From: Methylobacterium sp. J-067 | GTDB taxonomy: Bacteria; Pseudomonadota; Alphaproteobacteria; Rhizobiales; Beijerinckiaceae | DNA: 64,000 nucleotides | Reading direction: 5' to 3' | NCBI RefSeq assembly: GCF_022829465.1 | Contig: NZ_JAKSXZ010000146.1 | Coordinates: 1-64,000, forward strand | The notes under the pieces: generated by a model | Seen by the model: only the letters and a program-made list of their open reading frames with translations | Told to the model about the DNA's origin: nothing | Database searches by the model: none | In this document: one piece after another, positions 47,030-56,374 of the stretch | How positions within the stretch are numbered: position 1 is the stretch's first letter | How the letters are laid out: each line of letters begins with the position of its first letter | Made by a program: the position numbers and the translations under genes

Positions 47030-49285
47030 ATGTCCCGGATCAGAATGCGTAAAACCGCCTCCGCATTCCGGGCGGCACGGCGTGAAGACGGCGTGACCGT
47101 CAAGCAGGCCCCGCACAACCTGCGCAAATCTCTTCCCTGGGTCGTCGTGCCGACCGCTTTGGCCGCCCTCGGCTCGGCCGTGGTCGTGAACGTCATCCCG
47201 CCCCGCTATACCGGCGAGACCCAGCTCGTCCTCGAAAGCCGCGAACCGGCGGGGCGCGCCGCCATCGACGAGCAGGCGGCGGCGAACCAGGTGATGGCGT
47301 CCCGCGACATCGCCCGCGAGGCGATCAAGCGCCTGAAGCTCGTGGGCAACCCCGAATTCGACGCCACGGCCGGCGAGATCGGCCCGGTGCGGCAGCTGAT
47401 GATGCTCCTCGGCGTCGGGGCGAACCCGTTCGACCGACCCGCCGAGGACCGTGTGACCGACGCCTATTTCGATCACCTGACGGTCTCCCCCGCCGGCAAG
47501 CCGCGGACCCTCACCGTTGCGTTCGACGCAACAGACCCGGCGCTGGCCGCCGAGGCCGCCAACACGGTCGCGCAGCTCTACCTCACGTCCCTGACGGACG
47601 ACCGCGCCGACACCGCGCGCTCGGCGTCCACCGCGCTGAACGGCACCGTCGCCGCCCTCCGCCGCAAGGTCGCCGAGGCCGAGGCGAAGGCCGAAGCCTT
47701 CCGCGTGAAGAACGGGCTCGTCGCCAACGCGGGGAGAGCCGGGCGGCCCCTCTCGGCGCAGCAATTGTCCGAGGTGTCGGGCCAGCTGGCCCAGGCCCGG
47801 GTGCAGCGCGCCGACATCGCCGGCCGCGTCGCCGCCATCAAGGACCTCCTGAAGGACGGCCGCGCCTACGAAATCACCGACGTCGCCAACAACGAGATGC
47901 TTCGCCGCACCATCGAGACCCGGATCACCGTGCGGGCGCAACTCGCCCTGGAATCGCGGACGCTCCTACCGGCGCATCCGCGCATCAAGGAGTTGAAGGC
48001 CCAGCTGGAAGACCTCGACGCGCAGATCAAGACGTCCGCCGAGCGCACGGTGCGCGTCCTCGAGAACGACGCCAAGCTCGCCGACGCGCGCGTCGCCAGC
48101 CTGCAGGCCGCCGTCGATGGGCAGCAGGACACGATGGTGAAGGGCAATGCCGGCGATATCGAGCTTCGCGCCCTGGAGCGCGAGGTGAAGATCCAGCGCG
48201 AGCAGCTCGACACCGCCCTCGGCCGCGTCCGCGAGGCCGAAGGCGCCGCACCGGCCGAGGCCCGCATCCTCTCGCGGGCGGTGGCGCCGTCCGTGCCCTC
48301 CTTCCCGCAGAAGCTGCCGATCGTCGGTTTCGTCACCCTGCTCACCCTGCTGCTCAGCCTCGGCGGCGTGCTCGCCCGCACCCTGCGCGGCAAGCCCGCC
48401 AAGGTGGCACTCCCCGAGACGCGTCACGAAGAGGCCGAGACCGTCGCTCCCGTGGCGGCCAACCCCTTCCTGTTCCCCGAGGCGATGCCGGCCAAGGACT
48501 GGGCCGAGCCCGTCGCCGCCGAGGCCGGGAGCGAGACCGAGATCGAGGCCGAGACGCAGCCCGAGCCGGTCGCCGAAGCCGAGACGGTGGGGGAGACGCC
48601 CGTGGTGGAGGCCGAGCCCGCCCCGGTGGCGGCGCCGGTCGCGGTCGCCGCACCTGCGGACGGCTTCGACCTGACGCCCCTCATCGAGCGCCTGTCGCGG
48701 CGTCCGGTCATCGCCGGCGCCCCCGAGGGCCGGATGGTCGTGCTGATGGAGACCGATCAGGCCGCCATGCCGACCCTGGCCGGCGCCCTGGCGAGCGCCT
48801 TCGGCCGCGACGGCAGCGTCCTCGTGGTGGACCTCGCCGGGCCGGACGCCGCGTCGGAGCAGGTAGGCTTCACCGACGTGGTCTGCGGCGATGCGGATTT
48901 CGTGGAGGCGATCCAGGCGGACGGGCCGGGCGGCGCGCACCATGTCGCCGCCGGCATCGCCCCGGCCGGGCTCCTGTTCGAGGAGCCCCGCGCCCTGGCC
49001 TTCACCCTGGAAGCCATGGCCGAGGCCTACGAGTGGGTGATCTGCCGCCTGCGCCCGCAGCCGGAGGCCGCCGAACTCCTGGGCCTCGTCGCGACGCTCG
49101 CCGACAGCGTGGTGATCGCCTCGAACGCCGACCCGGCCGACGAGACCCTGGCTGACCTCTACGCTACCGCCCTCGAAGCGGGTGCGGGTCAGGTGCTCAT
49201 CGCCCAGGACCGGCCCATCGCCGAGCCCCCGGCCGACCGGCACGAGGAACTCGTCTTCCCCGAGTTCCACCTCAAGGCGGCGTGA
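47030..49285 (+). CDS. Wzz/GumC-type chain-length protein with degenerate BY-kinase domain
   Basis: This 751-residue inner-membrane polysaccharide copolymerase, from the ATG at 47030, has a Wzz domain between helices at about 35-53 (LPWVVVPTALAALGSAVVV) and 428-450 (IVGFVTLLTLLLSLGGVLA), with long coiled-coil segments between. After a low-complexity Glu/Ala/Pro/Val-rich linker (about 485-545) comes a BY-kinase-like domain (about 560-745). Its Walker A position reads VVLMETDQAAMPTLAGALAS, with no GxxxxGK(S/T), and the Walker A'-like strand reads VLVVDLAGPD. No Tyr cluster ends the chain. It is probably catalytically dead. Divergent from the OPX lipoprotein. Confidence 0.88.
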   Translation: MSRIRMRKTASAFRAARREDGVTVKQAPHNLRKSLPWVVVPTALAALGSAVVVNVIPPRYTGETQLVLESREPAGRAAIDEQAAANQVMASRDIAREAIKRLKLVGNPEFDATAGEIGPVRQLMMLLGVGANPFDRPAEDRVTDAYFDHLTVSPAGKPRTLTVAFDATDPALAAEAANTVAQLYLTSLTDDRADTARSASTALNGTVAALRRKVAEAEAKAEAFRVKNGLVANAGRAGRPLSAQQLSEVSGQLAQARVQRADIAGRVAAIKDLLKDGRAYEITDVANNEMLRRTIETRITVRAQLALESRTLLPAHPRIKELKAQLEDLDAQIKTSAERTVRVLENDAKLADARVASLQAAVDGQQDTMVKGNAGDIELRALEREVKIQREQLDTALGRVREAEGAAPAEARILSRAVAPSVPSFPQKLPIVGFVTLLTLLLSLGGVLARTLRGKPAKVALPETRHEEAETVAPVAANPFLFPEAMPAKDWAEPVAAEAGSETEIEAETQPEPVAEAETVGETPVVEAEPAPVAAPVAVAAPADGFDLTPLIERLSRRPVIAGAPEGRMVVLMETDQAAMPTLAGALASAFGRDGSVLVVDLAGPDAASEQVGFTDVVCGDADFVEAIQADGPGGAHHVAAGIAPAGLLFEEPRALAFTLEAMAEAYEWVICRLRPQPEAAELLGLVATLADSVVIASNADPADETLADLYATALEAGAGQVLIAQDRPIAEPPADRHEELVFPEFHLKAA

Positions 49286-49291
49286 GGGGCC

Positions 49292-50500
49292 TCAGCCCTT
49301 CCGGCGAAGTAGCGAACGGACGCGCGAAGCGGCGGCGAAGAGGCGGGGATCGCCCTTCACCCGCCGCTTCACGCGCGTCAGGGCGGTGCGGATCAGGGCG
49401 TAGGCATGCCCCCGCAGGCTCACGGGCCATACGGTTTCCACCAGCGCGATCGTCTCGTCGCAGATGCTCGCCTTGTAGCGGGCCTCGCCCACGCCGAGGT
49501 CGAAGCTCAGGCGCCCCCGGGCGGTCTGCGCGCCCACGAGGTGGTGGAGCAGCAAGTCGCCGGGACTGAAGCGGCTCACTTCCGGATCCGCGTCGAACGA
49601 GGTCATCATCCCGCTGTAGCGCGTGGCGTTCACTGCCCCGCCGAACACCGCCAGGATGCGCCCGGTCTCGACCACCCGCAGGGCGTGAACTTCTATCGCC
49701 GGGTCGTCCCCGGACGCGGCCCGTTCCAAGAAGCGGCGGATCGCCTCCGGCGCGTAGGGGTCGAGGATGCCCATGCCGGCGAAGCGCGCCGCCTTCTGGC
49801 GGTAGAAGGCCGCGAGGATGGCGCGGGCCTCCTCGCCATCCGCCGCCCGGTGGTACGCGATCTCGCCCAGCGCCTCGATCAGCCGCTTCTCCTTCGAGCG
49901 CAGCTTCTTGCGGGCGTCGGCGCTGAACACCCGTCGGATCGTGGCATCCGGGTCCGGCCCGAGGACGAGGCCGTAGGCGTCGCTGGCCTCCGGTTCGCCG
50001 CCCCGCGCGAGGGGGTTCGGCGTGCCCTCCCAGAGGCGCGGCTGATGCGCGAAGGCGAAGGCGTCGATCCCCACCCCCGCCCCCGCCGCGACGAGGGCGG
50101 CCCGGACCTCTTCGGCCGGCACGGCGGCGGTGTCGCGGGTGAAGAGCGGCAGGTGGTAGTTCGCGTGGGTGTCGCCCATCGAGCGGGCCAGCGTGATGCC
50201 GTGGCGCGTCTGGACAACCAAAGGCATGAGCATGCGCACCCGCCCCGCCTGATCACGCAGGATCGCGACGCGGCTGTGCTCGATGTCGCCGGTCTCACCG
50301 AGGTAGGAGGAGGACCACGCGAAGCGCTGGTAGGGTGAGACGAGGCAATCCGGCGCCGCCTCGAAGGCGCGCCACAGGGCTTCGGCCGCGCCGAGCCCGG
50401 GCAGGATCTCGGCGCTCAGCACGGGGAGGACGCCCGGCGCGGACCTGACGGCCTCATCCCCGACCCTCCGCTCGCTCTGCCGGTGTACGATCGCCACCAT
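49292..50500 (-). CDS. CelD/BcsL-family GNAT acyltransferase-like protein
   Basis: This 402-residue protein is of the FemAB/GNAT type associated with exopolysaccharide or cellulose synthesis. Recognisable segments are YQRFAWSSSYLGETGDIEHS, a central DARKKLRSKEKRLIEALGEI near 205, YRQKAARFAGMGI, VVETGRILAVFGGAVNATRY and SFDLGVGEARYKASICDE near 350. The start is set at ATG 50500 (GGAGGGGACG upstream), not at the far end of the open frame. It probably modifies the polysaccharide made by the neighbouring export genes. Convergent with the Wzz-type gene. Confidence 0.87.
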   Translation of the reverse strand: MVAIVHRQSERRVGDEAVRSAPGVLPVLSAEILPGLGAAEALWRAFEAAPDCLVSPYQRFAWSSSYLGETGDIEHSRVAILRDQAGRVRMLMPLVVQTRHGITLARSMGDTHANYHLPLFTRDTAAVPAEEVRAALVAAGAGVGIDAFAFAHQPRLWEGTPNPLARGGEPEASDAYGLVLGPDPDATIRRVFSADARKKLRSKEKRLIEALGEIAYHRAADGEEARAILAAFYRQKAARFAGMGILDPYAPEAIRRFLERAASGDDPAIEVHALRVVETGRILAVFGGAVNATRYSGMMTSFDADPEVSRFSPGDLLLHHLVGAQTARGRLSFDLGVGEARYKASICDETIALVETVWPVSLRGHAYALIRTALTRVKRRVKGDPRLFAAASRVRSLLRRKG

Positions 50501-50622
50501 CGTCCCCTCCACCAAGGCCGGACGATCTGAGGCGGAGCCCCTGAAGCGGGGGTTTACCAGCGGGCAGGAAGACACCTACCAGCGATAGCAATTGCTAGGT
50601 TTGGGTAATGCTTAGTTGCGTC

Positions 50623-50958
50623 TCAGCGACGGCGGTGGCGGCGGTACTCGCCGGTGGTGAACATGGCGTACTGGCGTCCGTGGCGGCGATAGCGGCGGCC
50701 CCGGCGCGGGGCGGCATCGGCCTCCTGCTGCACCTCGGCGGGGGTGGCCTCCGGCAGGGCGGGTGCGGCGGCGGCATCGACCGAGGCGTAGCCCGCCGCG
50801 ACGTTCTTCGCCGCCGGGCCGAACATCGCCAAGCACTGATTGTAGGCGAGGTCGTTCTTCAGGCGCTCGCACTCGCCGATGCTCCGGGGCGTCCCCTGTG
50901 CCAGGGCAGCGAACGGAACGAGGCACAGGATCGACGCAACGAGACGCGTTTGGGACAT
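50623..50958 (-). CDS. Small exported protein with basic tail
   Basis: This 111-residue protein has a Sec signal (MSQTRLVASILCLVPFAALA then QGT). The mature part begins with GTPRSIGECERLKNDLAYNQ and LAMFGPAAKN, a Cys-containing helical segment, followed by an Ala/Pro linker and a very Arg-rich end (RRGRRYRRHGRQ and EYRRHRRR). The function is unknown. The basic tail could bind anionic polymers in the periplasm. Confidence 0.7.
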   Translation of the reverse strand: MSQTRLVASILCLVPFAALAQGTPRSIGECERLKNDLAYNQCLAMFGPAAKNVAAGYASVDAAAAPALPEATPAEVQQEADAAPRRGRRYRRHGRQYAMFTTGEYRRHRRR

Positions 50959-51065
50959 GCAGCCGGAACTCATGGGACAAGCGCGCGACCGCGACGTGCG
51001 AATCGCTCAAGCTCTGTCTCGGCTGCGAGTGCGGCGAAAACGAGGGGGGTGTGCCCCCGCACAGG

Positions 51066-51269
51066 CTAATCGGGCCGTTCCATCCACTTGATGAGCGGCA
51101 TGAGCGGCAGGATCCAGCCGATGCCGAGGATCGAGTAGAGCACGGCCTGGATCGGAGCCGGCGTCTCGGCGATGCGGCTGTCGGCAAGAGCCATGGCGAT
51201 GGGTGCGTAGAGGCAGACGAAGGCGAGCATCCCCACCGTCCCGACCAGCACGCGGATGCGTCGCGGCAT
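51066..51269 (-). CDS. DUF2842 family membrane protein
   Basis: This 67-residue protein has two hydrophobic helices: RIRVLVGTVGMLAFVCLYAP and SILGIGWILPLMPLIKWM. The start MPRRIRVLVGT and the ending ILPLMPLIKWM match the small alphaproteobacterial DUF2842 proteins as I know them. Function unknown. It is divergent from heme A synthase, next to which DUF2842 genes are commonly found. Confidence 0.82.
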   Translation of the reverse strand: MPRRIRVLVGTVGMLAFVCLYAPIAMALADSRIAETPAPIQAVLYSILGIGWILPLMPLIKWMERPD

Positions 51270-51426
51270 CGCCCCCTCCCCTCCTCGACCAGCGCTCAGG
51301 GGCTAACCTCCTGATGGAGCGGAGGCAACCGGCGCGTTGCCGCGCGGAGGCGATGCGGCGCCACGCGCGTTGCCCGCGCCCGGCCGATCCCTTAACCCCG
51401 GCGCGAACGATGGCGCGGAGGACCGG

Positions 51427-52539
51427 ATGGGCGCGAGAGCGGAACGGGGGACGGGCGGGGCATCCTCCGCCGTGCGCCTGTGGCTGGCGGTGGTGGCGGC
51501 CCTGGTGATCGCCATGGTCGCGGTCGGCGGGGCGACGCGGCTCACCGGATCGGGCCTGTCGATCACCGAGTGGCGGCCGGTGACGGGCGTGATCCCGCCC
51601 CTGTCGGAGACCGATTGGGCCGCCGAGTTCGCCAAGTACCGCGACACGCCGCAATACAACATCCTCAACCAGGGCATGGGCCTGTCGGCCTTCAAGGTGC
51701 TCTACGGCTGGGAATGGGGCCACCGTCTGCTCGGGCGGTTGCTCGGCCTCGTCTTCTTCCTGCCGCTCCTCGTGTTCTGGTGGAAGGGCCTGATCCGCCG
51801 CCGCCTCGGCTGGGGGCTGCTGGCCCTCGGTCTGCTCGGCGGGCTACAGGGCGCCATCGGCTGGATCATGGTCGCCTCCGGCCTCCAGCCGGGCATGACC
51901 GCCGTCGCCCCGCTGAAGCTCGCCCTCCATCTCACCACGGCGAGCCTGATCCTCGCGGGCCTCGTCTGGCTCGCGGCGGGGGAGCGGCTGGGCGCCCTGG
52001 CCCCGGCGCCCACGCGCCTGCGCGCCACCGCGCTGATCCTGCCGCCGCTCGTCCTGGCACAGATCTTCCTCGGCGGCCTCGTCGCGGGTTCCCATGCCGG
52101 GCTCGTCTACAACACGTGGCCGGACATGGACGGGGTGCTGATCCCCTCCGCCGACCACCTGTTCGCCGTGCGGCCCTGGATCGAGAACTTCGTCGACAAC
52201 CACATGCTCGTGCAGTTCGACCACCGCCTCGTGGCCTACCTACTCTTCGCGGTCGCGCTGCTGCACGCGGCCGATGCGGTGATCGCGGCGCGGGGCTCGG
52301 CCGTCGCCCGGCGGGCCCTCGTCGTCGCCGCCTTCGTCCTCGCCCAGGCCGGGCTCGGCATCGCGACCCTGCTGCTGGCGGTGCCGCTCTGGGCGGCGCT
52401 GGCGCATCAGGTGATGGCGATGTTCGTGCTCACCGCCGCGACGGTCCACGCCCGTCTCAGCCGGGGTGTGACGGCCGGCGCCACCGTAAAACCGGCGGCC
52501 GTGCGCGCCTATCCCGGGCTCGCCGCCCGTGGTGCGTAA
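51427..52539 (+). CDS. ctaA: Heme A synthase (CtaA/Cox15, type 2)
   Basis: This 370-residue membrane protein converts heme O to heme A for cytochrome c oxidase. Eight helices are visible in two four-helix bundles. Signatures: GGATRLTGSGLSITEWRPVTG near residue 35, EWGHRLLGRLLG, LALHLTTASLIL, GGLVAGSHAGLVYNTWPDMDG, QFDHRLVAYLL and LAHQVMAMFVLT near the end, giving the conserved His pairs. GGAGGACCGG precedes the ATG at 51427. Confidence 0.95.
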   Translation: MGARAERGTGGASSAVRLWLAVVAALVIAMVAVGGATRLTGSGLSITEWRPVTGVIPPLSETDWAAEFAKYRDTPQYNILNQGMGLSAFKVLYGWEWGHRLLGRLLGLVFFLPLLVFWWKGLIRRRLGWGLLALGLLGGLQGAIGWIMVASGLQPGMTAVAPLKLALHLTTASLILAGLVWLAAGERLGALAPAPTRLRATALILPPLVLAQIFLGGLVAGSHAGLVYNTWPDMDGVLIPSADHLFAVRPWIENFVDNHMLVQFDHRLVAYLLFAVALLHAADAVIAARGSAVARRALVVAAFVLAQAGLGIATLLLAVPLWAALAHQVMAMFVLTAATVHARLSRGVTAGATVKPAAVRAYPGLAARGA

Positions 52540-52541
52540 GC

Positions 52542-52578
52542 TTTTTGCCCTGCGACATTCGTGCCGCAGGGCACAAAA
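52542..52578. terminator. Hairpin after ctaA, possible terminator
   Basis: TTTTTGCCCTGCG and CGCAGGGCACAAAA form a 9-bp GC-rich stem (TGCCCTGCG/CGCAGGGCA) around a 10-base loop, directly after the ctaA stop. There is no T-run on the plus-strand side, so it is not a classic intrinsic terminator. It may serve as an mRNA 3' stabiliser. Confidence 0.4.
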
Positions 52579-52689
52579 CACTGCTTATCCACGATAAACT
52601 CAGGTTGATTCCTTATTGCGCAGTCATCCTGTGGAACAGGATAATCACTTCAGGATTACACTCCTGCGTGTTGTGCAGGAGGCTCCGCA

Positions 52690-53373
52690 ATGTCTCTCGC
52701 AGAGGACGGTCGTCCGATTACCTTGACGTGGAATTACACCCCGCGTGAGATCCTTGCCGATGGGATCGTCCACGGCCTGGGGGTCGCCCTCGGTGTCCTG
52801 GGGGCGGGAACGCTCATCCTCACGGCGCTGAGCGCCCACCTCGCCTTCGGGGCGCAAGCCGCCCTCTTCGTCTACGCCTGCGCCCTGGTGCTGATGCTCG
52901 GCGTCTCGGCCACCTATAACCTCTACCCGGTCGGCCCCCGCAAGTGGCTCCTGCGCCGGGCGGACCATGCCCTGATCTACCTGATGATCGCGGGCACCTA
53001 CACGCCCCTCGTCACGCTGGTCGGCTCGGGCCCCGTCGCCTACGGGCTGCTCGCGGTGATCTGGGTGGTGGCGCTGATCGGCATCGCCGTGAAGCTGTTC
53101 CTGCCCGGCCGGTTCGACCGGCTCTCCATCGCCCTCTATCTGATCCTGGGGTGGAGCGGGCTCTTCGCCTATGAATCGGTGATCGCCGCCCTGCAGCCCA
53201 CCGCCCTCTGGCTCCTCGCCATCGGCGGCGCGCTCTACTCCATCGGCGTGGTCTTCCACGTCTGGCGGACGCTGCCCTTCCAGAACGCGATCTGGCACGC
53301 CTTCGTCCTCATCGCCACGGCCTGCCATTACGGCACGATCTGGTCGAGCCTGCACGGCCCCACCCTCGGCTAG
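52690..53373 (+). CDS. Hemolysin III / YqfA-family membrane protein
   Basis: This 227-residue protein has seven helices of the PAQR/hemolysin III type: ILADGIVHGLGVALGVLGAG at the start with the first His, SATYNLYP, the hallmark RADHALIYLMIAGTYTPLV near residue 97, and the C-terminal FHVWRTLPFQNAIWHAFVL with the metal-binding His pair. Bacterial members are probable metal-dependent membrane hydrolases rather than proven hemolysins. AGGAGG precedes the ATG. Confidence 0.92.
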   Translation: MSLAEDGRPITLTWNYTPREILADGIVHGLGVALGVLGAGTLILTALSAHLAFGAQAALFVYACALVLMLGVSATYNLYPVGPRKWLLRRADHALIYLMIAGTYTPLVTLVGSGPVAYGLLAVIWVVALIGIAVKLFLPGRFDRLSIALYLILGWSGLFAYESVIAALQPTALWLLAIGGALYSIGVVFHVWRTLPFQNAIWHAFVLIATACHYGTIWSSLHGPTLG

Positions 53374-53486
53374 GCGCGCCACATCGTCGAAGACGGAGGA
53401 TGCAACCTTCGGCTTTAAGCATTCCGTGAAACAACCGTGCGAGCCTCGGGCGACACGCTTAGTGAACGAGGCTGGAAGACGGCGCG

Positions 53487-55001
53487 ATGAGTGCTTTCGA
53501 CGTCCGCGACATCATGAAGGCGGCAGGCCCCGCATCGGCCAATGCCGGCACCGGGGTGGGAGCCGAGGACAGGCCCCTGAGGGTCGAACGGCCGAAGGCG
53601 GTCTCGCCCCTGGTCCTGTGCGGCACGGTGCGGATCCTGGAGGCCGTCACGCTCCTCGGCTACGGCATCCTGCTCTACGCGGTGATGCTGCACGGCCGCA
53701 TCGCCTCCGTGACGACCTATGCTGCCGCAATCGTCCTCGTCCCCGCCGCGACCGTCGCCATCGCGCAGGCGGCGGGCGCCTACCGGCTCCAGGCGATGCG
53801 CGGCTTCGTGCGCATGGCGATCCGCATGGTCGCCGCCTGGACCACGACCTTCCTCGTGCTCGCCGCATTCCTCGTCTTCGCCAAGCTGGCGGACCAGACC
53901 TCGCGGCTGTGGCTCGCCACCTACTATGCCGGAGGCCTGACCCTGCTGCTGGGCGGGCGGCTGGCGGTGTCGCGCTACGTGGAGGCGCATACCCGCGCCG
54001 GCCGGTTCGACCGCCGCACCGCCATCGTTGGCGGCGGCGAGGCCGGCGAAACACTGATCTCCGCCCTCTCGGCCCAGCCGGATTCCGGCATCCGCATCGT
54101 CGGCGTGTTCGATGACCGCAACGACGACCGTTCCACGGACACGGTGGCCGGCGTGCCGAAGCTCGGCAACGTGGACGACCTCGTCGCCTATGCCCGCCGC
54201 CAGCCCCTCGACCTGATCGTGTTCACGATCCCGATCACCGCCGAGGGGCGCATCCTGCAGATGCTCGCCAAGCTCTGGGTGCTGCCCATCGACATCCGGC
54301 TCTCGGCGCATGCGGCGAAGCTGCGCCTGCGGCCCCGGAGCTATTCCTACCTCGGATCGGTGCCGGTGCTCGACGTGTTCGACAAGCCGATCGCCGATTG
54401 GGACGTGGTGATGAAGGCGGCCTTCGACCGCTGCGTCGCCCTGCTGGCCCTCATCGCCCTCTCGCCGGTGATGCTCGGCGTGGCGCTTGCCGTGAAGCTG
54501 ACCTCGCGCGGGCCGATCCTGTTCAAGCAGAAACGCCACGGCTTCAACAACGAGCTGATCGAGATCTACAAGTTCCGCTCGCTCTACGTCGATCAATGCG
54601 ACCCGACGGCGAGCAAGATCGTCACCAAGAACGACTCGCGGGTCACGCCGGTCGGCCGCTTCATCCGCAAGACCTCGATGGACGAACTGCCGCAGCTGTT
54701 CAACGTGCTGAAGGGCGACCTGTCCCTGGTCGGCCCGCGCCCGCACGCCGTCGAATCCCGGCAGGCCGACACCCTGTTCGAGCAGGTGGTCGACGGCTAC
54801 TTCGCCCGCCACCGGGTGAAGCCCGGCATCACCGGCTGGGCGCAGATCAACGGCTGGCGCGGCGGCACCGATACGCCCGAGAAGCTGCAGCGCCGCATCG
54901 AGCACGACCTGTATTACATTGAGAACTGGTCGGTGCTGTTCGACCTGCGGATCCTGCTGATCACGCCCTTCGCGCTGCTGAAGACCGAAAACGCCTACTG
55001 A
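53487..55001 (+). CDS. Undecaprenyl-phosphate sugar phosphotransferase (WcaJ/ExoY type)
   Basis: This 504-residue polyisoprenyl-phosphate hexose-1-phosphate transferase starts exopolysaccharide repeat-unit assembly on the inner membrane. Four N-terminal helices (about 45-170) precede a nucleotide-binding-like domain (RTAIVGGGEAGETLISAL). Then comes a fifth helix, VALLALIALSPVMLGVALAV, and the catalytic domain with PILFKQKRHGFNNELIEIYK, FRSL, TSMDELPQLFNVLKGDLSLV, GPRP and GITGWAQINGWRG. All family signatures are intact. The extreme 3' end overlaps the convergent lipoprotein gene by seven bases. Confidence 0.94.
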   Translation: MSAFDVRDIMKAAGPASANAGTGVGAEDRPLRVERPKAVSPLVLCGTVRILEAVTLLGYGILLYAVMLHGRIASVTTYAAAIVLVPAATVAIAQAAGAYRLQAMRGFVRMAIRMVAAWTTTFLVLAAFLVFAKLADQTSRLWLATYYAGGLTLLLGGRLAVSRYVEAHTRAGRFDRRTAIVGGGEAGETLISALSAQPDSGIRIVGVFDDRNDDRSTDTVAGVPKLGNVDDLVAYARRQPLDLIVFTIPITAEGRILQMLAKLWVLPIDIRLSAHAAKLRLRPRSYSYLGSVPVLDVFDKPIADWDVVMKAAFDRCVALLALIALSPVMLGVALAVKLTSRGPILFKQKRHGFNNELIEIYKFRSLYVDQCDPTASKIVTKNDSRVTPVGRFIRKTSMDELPQLFNVLKGDLSLVGPRPHAVESRQADTLFEQVVDGYFARHRVKPGITGWAQINGWRGGTDTPEKLQRRIEHDLYYIENWSVLFDLRILLITPFALLKTENAY

Positions 55002-56236
55002 GGCGCCACGGCCGCCAAGCCCGGCTTGCCGAGAACCCTCGGGGCCGGGCTCACCACGCTCACCGCGTTGTTGCGGATCTCGTAGACGGCGAGCGCCCGG
55101 TCGCTGGTGCCCTCGGGGCTGAAGCGGAACGTGCCGTCGAGGCCGGCGAAGCCCGAGGCGCTGGTCAGCGTCGGCTCCGCGAAGCGCTGGGTGCCGAATT
55201 GCCGGGTCAGCGTCGCGGAGAGCATCACCGCATCGTAGGCGAGCGAGGCGACGCGGGGCGGGATCGCGCCGAACCGCGCCTGGTACCGCGCGCTGAAGCC
55301 TGCGAAGCCACCCCGGTCGGGCGCGGCGAAGCGCCCACCCTGCAGGGCGGGCAGGGCGAACAGGGCGGGCTCGTTCCACGGCGCCGTGCCGACCGGCCTG
55401 ACCTTCGCGGGCGAGAAGCCGGCCCCCGTGAGGGCGGCGGCGACAGCGGGCAGCCCGTCGGCGGTCTCGGGAATGAACAGCACGTCGGCGGTGGCGCGCG
55501 GCCCGGTGATCACCCCGGAGAGCCGCTTTACCGCCTCGCCCGGCGCCCCGGCCGGGTAGCGCTCGATGGCCGCGACCCGCGCCCCCCGATTCGTCACCGC
55601 CTCCCGGAACTGCGCCTCGACGGCGTTGCCGTAGGCGGTCTCGGGGATCAACGCCGCGAAGGAGCGGCGGCCCGAGGCGACCTCCTCCTCCACGATCCGC
55701 GACACCTCCGGCTGCGGTAGGAAGCTCAGGAGGTAAATGCCGCGCGAGGCGACGCCGACATCGGTCGAGAAGGCGATCATCGGCTTGCCCGCCGCCCGCG
55801 CCGGCACGGAGGCCGCGCGGACGTTGCCCGCGAAGAGCGGCCCGAGCACGAGGTCGGCCCCGGCCTTCAGGCTGCGCTCCGTGGCGCTCGCCGCGCCGGC
55901 CGGCGTGCCGCCATCATCCTCCACGAGGAGGGTGAGATCGGGCTGCTGGCCCTCATCGTAGGCGAGTTGGGCGGCGTTGCGCAGCGCCGCGCCGACACTG
56001 GCCCCCTGCCCCGTCAACGGCACCACGAGGGCGACCTTCACGCTGCCGCTGCCGATGCGCTCGCCCGCGAGGGCGGGGCCCGCCGCCGGCTCCAGGGGGG
56101 CCTCGGCCACGGCGACGGGCGCGGGCGGCGGACGCTTGCGCGCCACCCTGTCGGTGCCGACGCAGCCCGACAGCGCCGTGGTGCAGATCAGCACGGCCGG
56201 AACGACCACACCTCGCGAGCGCGGTGCCTGCGCCAT
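54995..56236 (-). CDS. Penicillin-binding protein activator (LpoA-like) lipoprotein
   Basis: This 413-residue outer-membrane lipoprotein has an N-terminal signal with lipobox ALSGC. The mature region is a periplasmic-binding-protein fold: VALVVPLTGQGASVGAALRN near 70, LVVEDDGGT-like LLVEDDGGTPAGAASATER, LGPLFAGNVRAASVPARAA, and SLAYDAVMLSATLTRQFG near 340. In enterobacteria LpoA stimulates PBP1A; in alphaproteobacteria the role is by homology. Its divergent position from rsmI-yraN matches the lpoA-yraN/rsmI neighbourhood of E. coli. Confidence 0.85.
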   Translation of the reverse strand: MAQAPRSRGVVVPAVLICTTALSGCVGTDRVARKRPPPAPVAVAEAPLEPAAGPALAGERIGSGSVKVALVVPLTGQGASVGAALRNAAQLAYDEGQQPDLTLLVEDDGGTPAGAASATERSLKAGADLVLGPLFAGNVRAASVPARAAGKPMIAFSTDVGVASRGIYLLSFLPQPEVSRIVEEEVASGRRSFAALIPETAYGNAVEAQFREAVTNRGARVAAIERYPAGAPGEAVKRLSGVITGPRATADVLFIPETADGLPAVAAALTGAGFSPAKVRPVGTAPWNEPALFALPALQGGRFAAPDRGGFAGFSARYQARFGAIPPRVASLAYDAVMLSATLTRQFGTQRFAEPTLTSASGFAGLDGTFRFSPEGTSDRALAVYEIRNNAVSVVSPAPRVLGKPGLAAVAPQ

Positions 56237-56374
56237 CGGAGGTTCTCCTCAGAGGAAATCCGGGTGAAGCCTGTCGGTCCTTGTCCGGCTTGTAAATGCC
56301 GGTTGCACCTCTTCCCCCGTTCTCCACTTCCCCGGCGGCGACGCGGGAGCCCGCCTGTGGCAATCTCGCCATCG

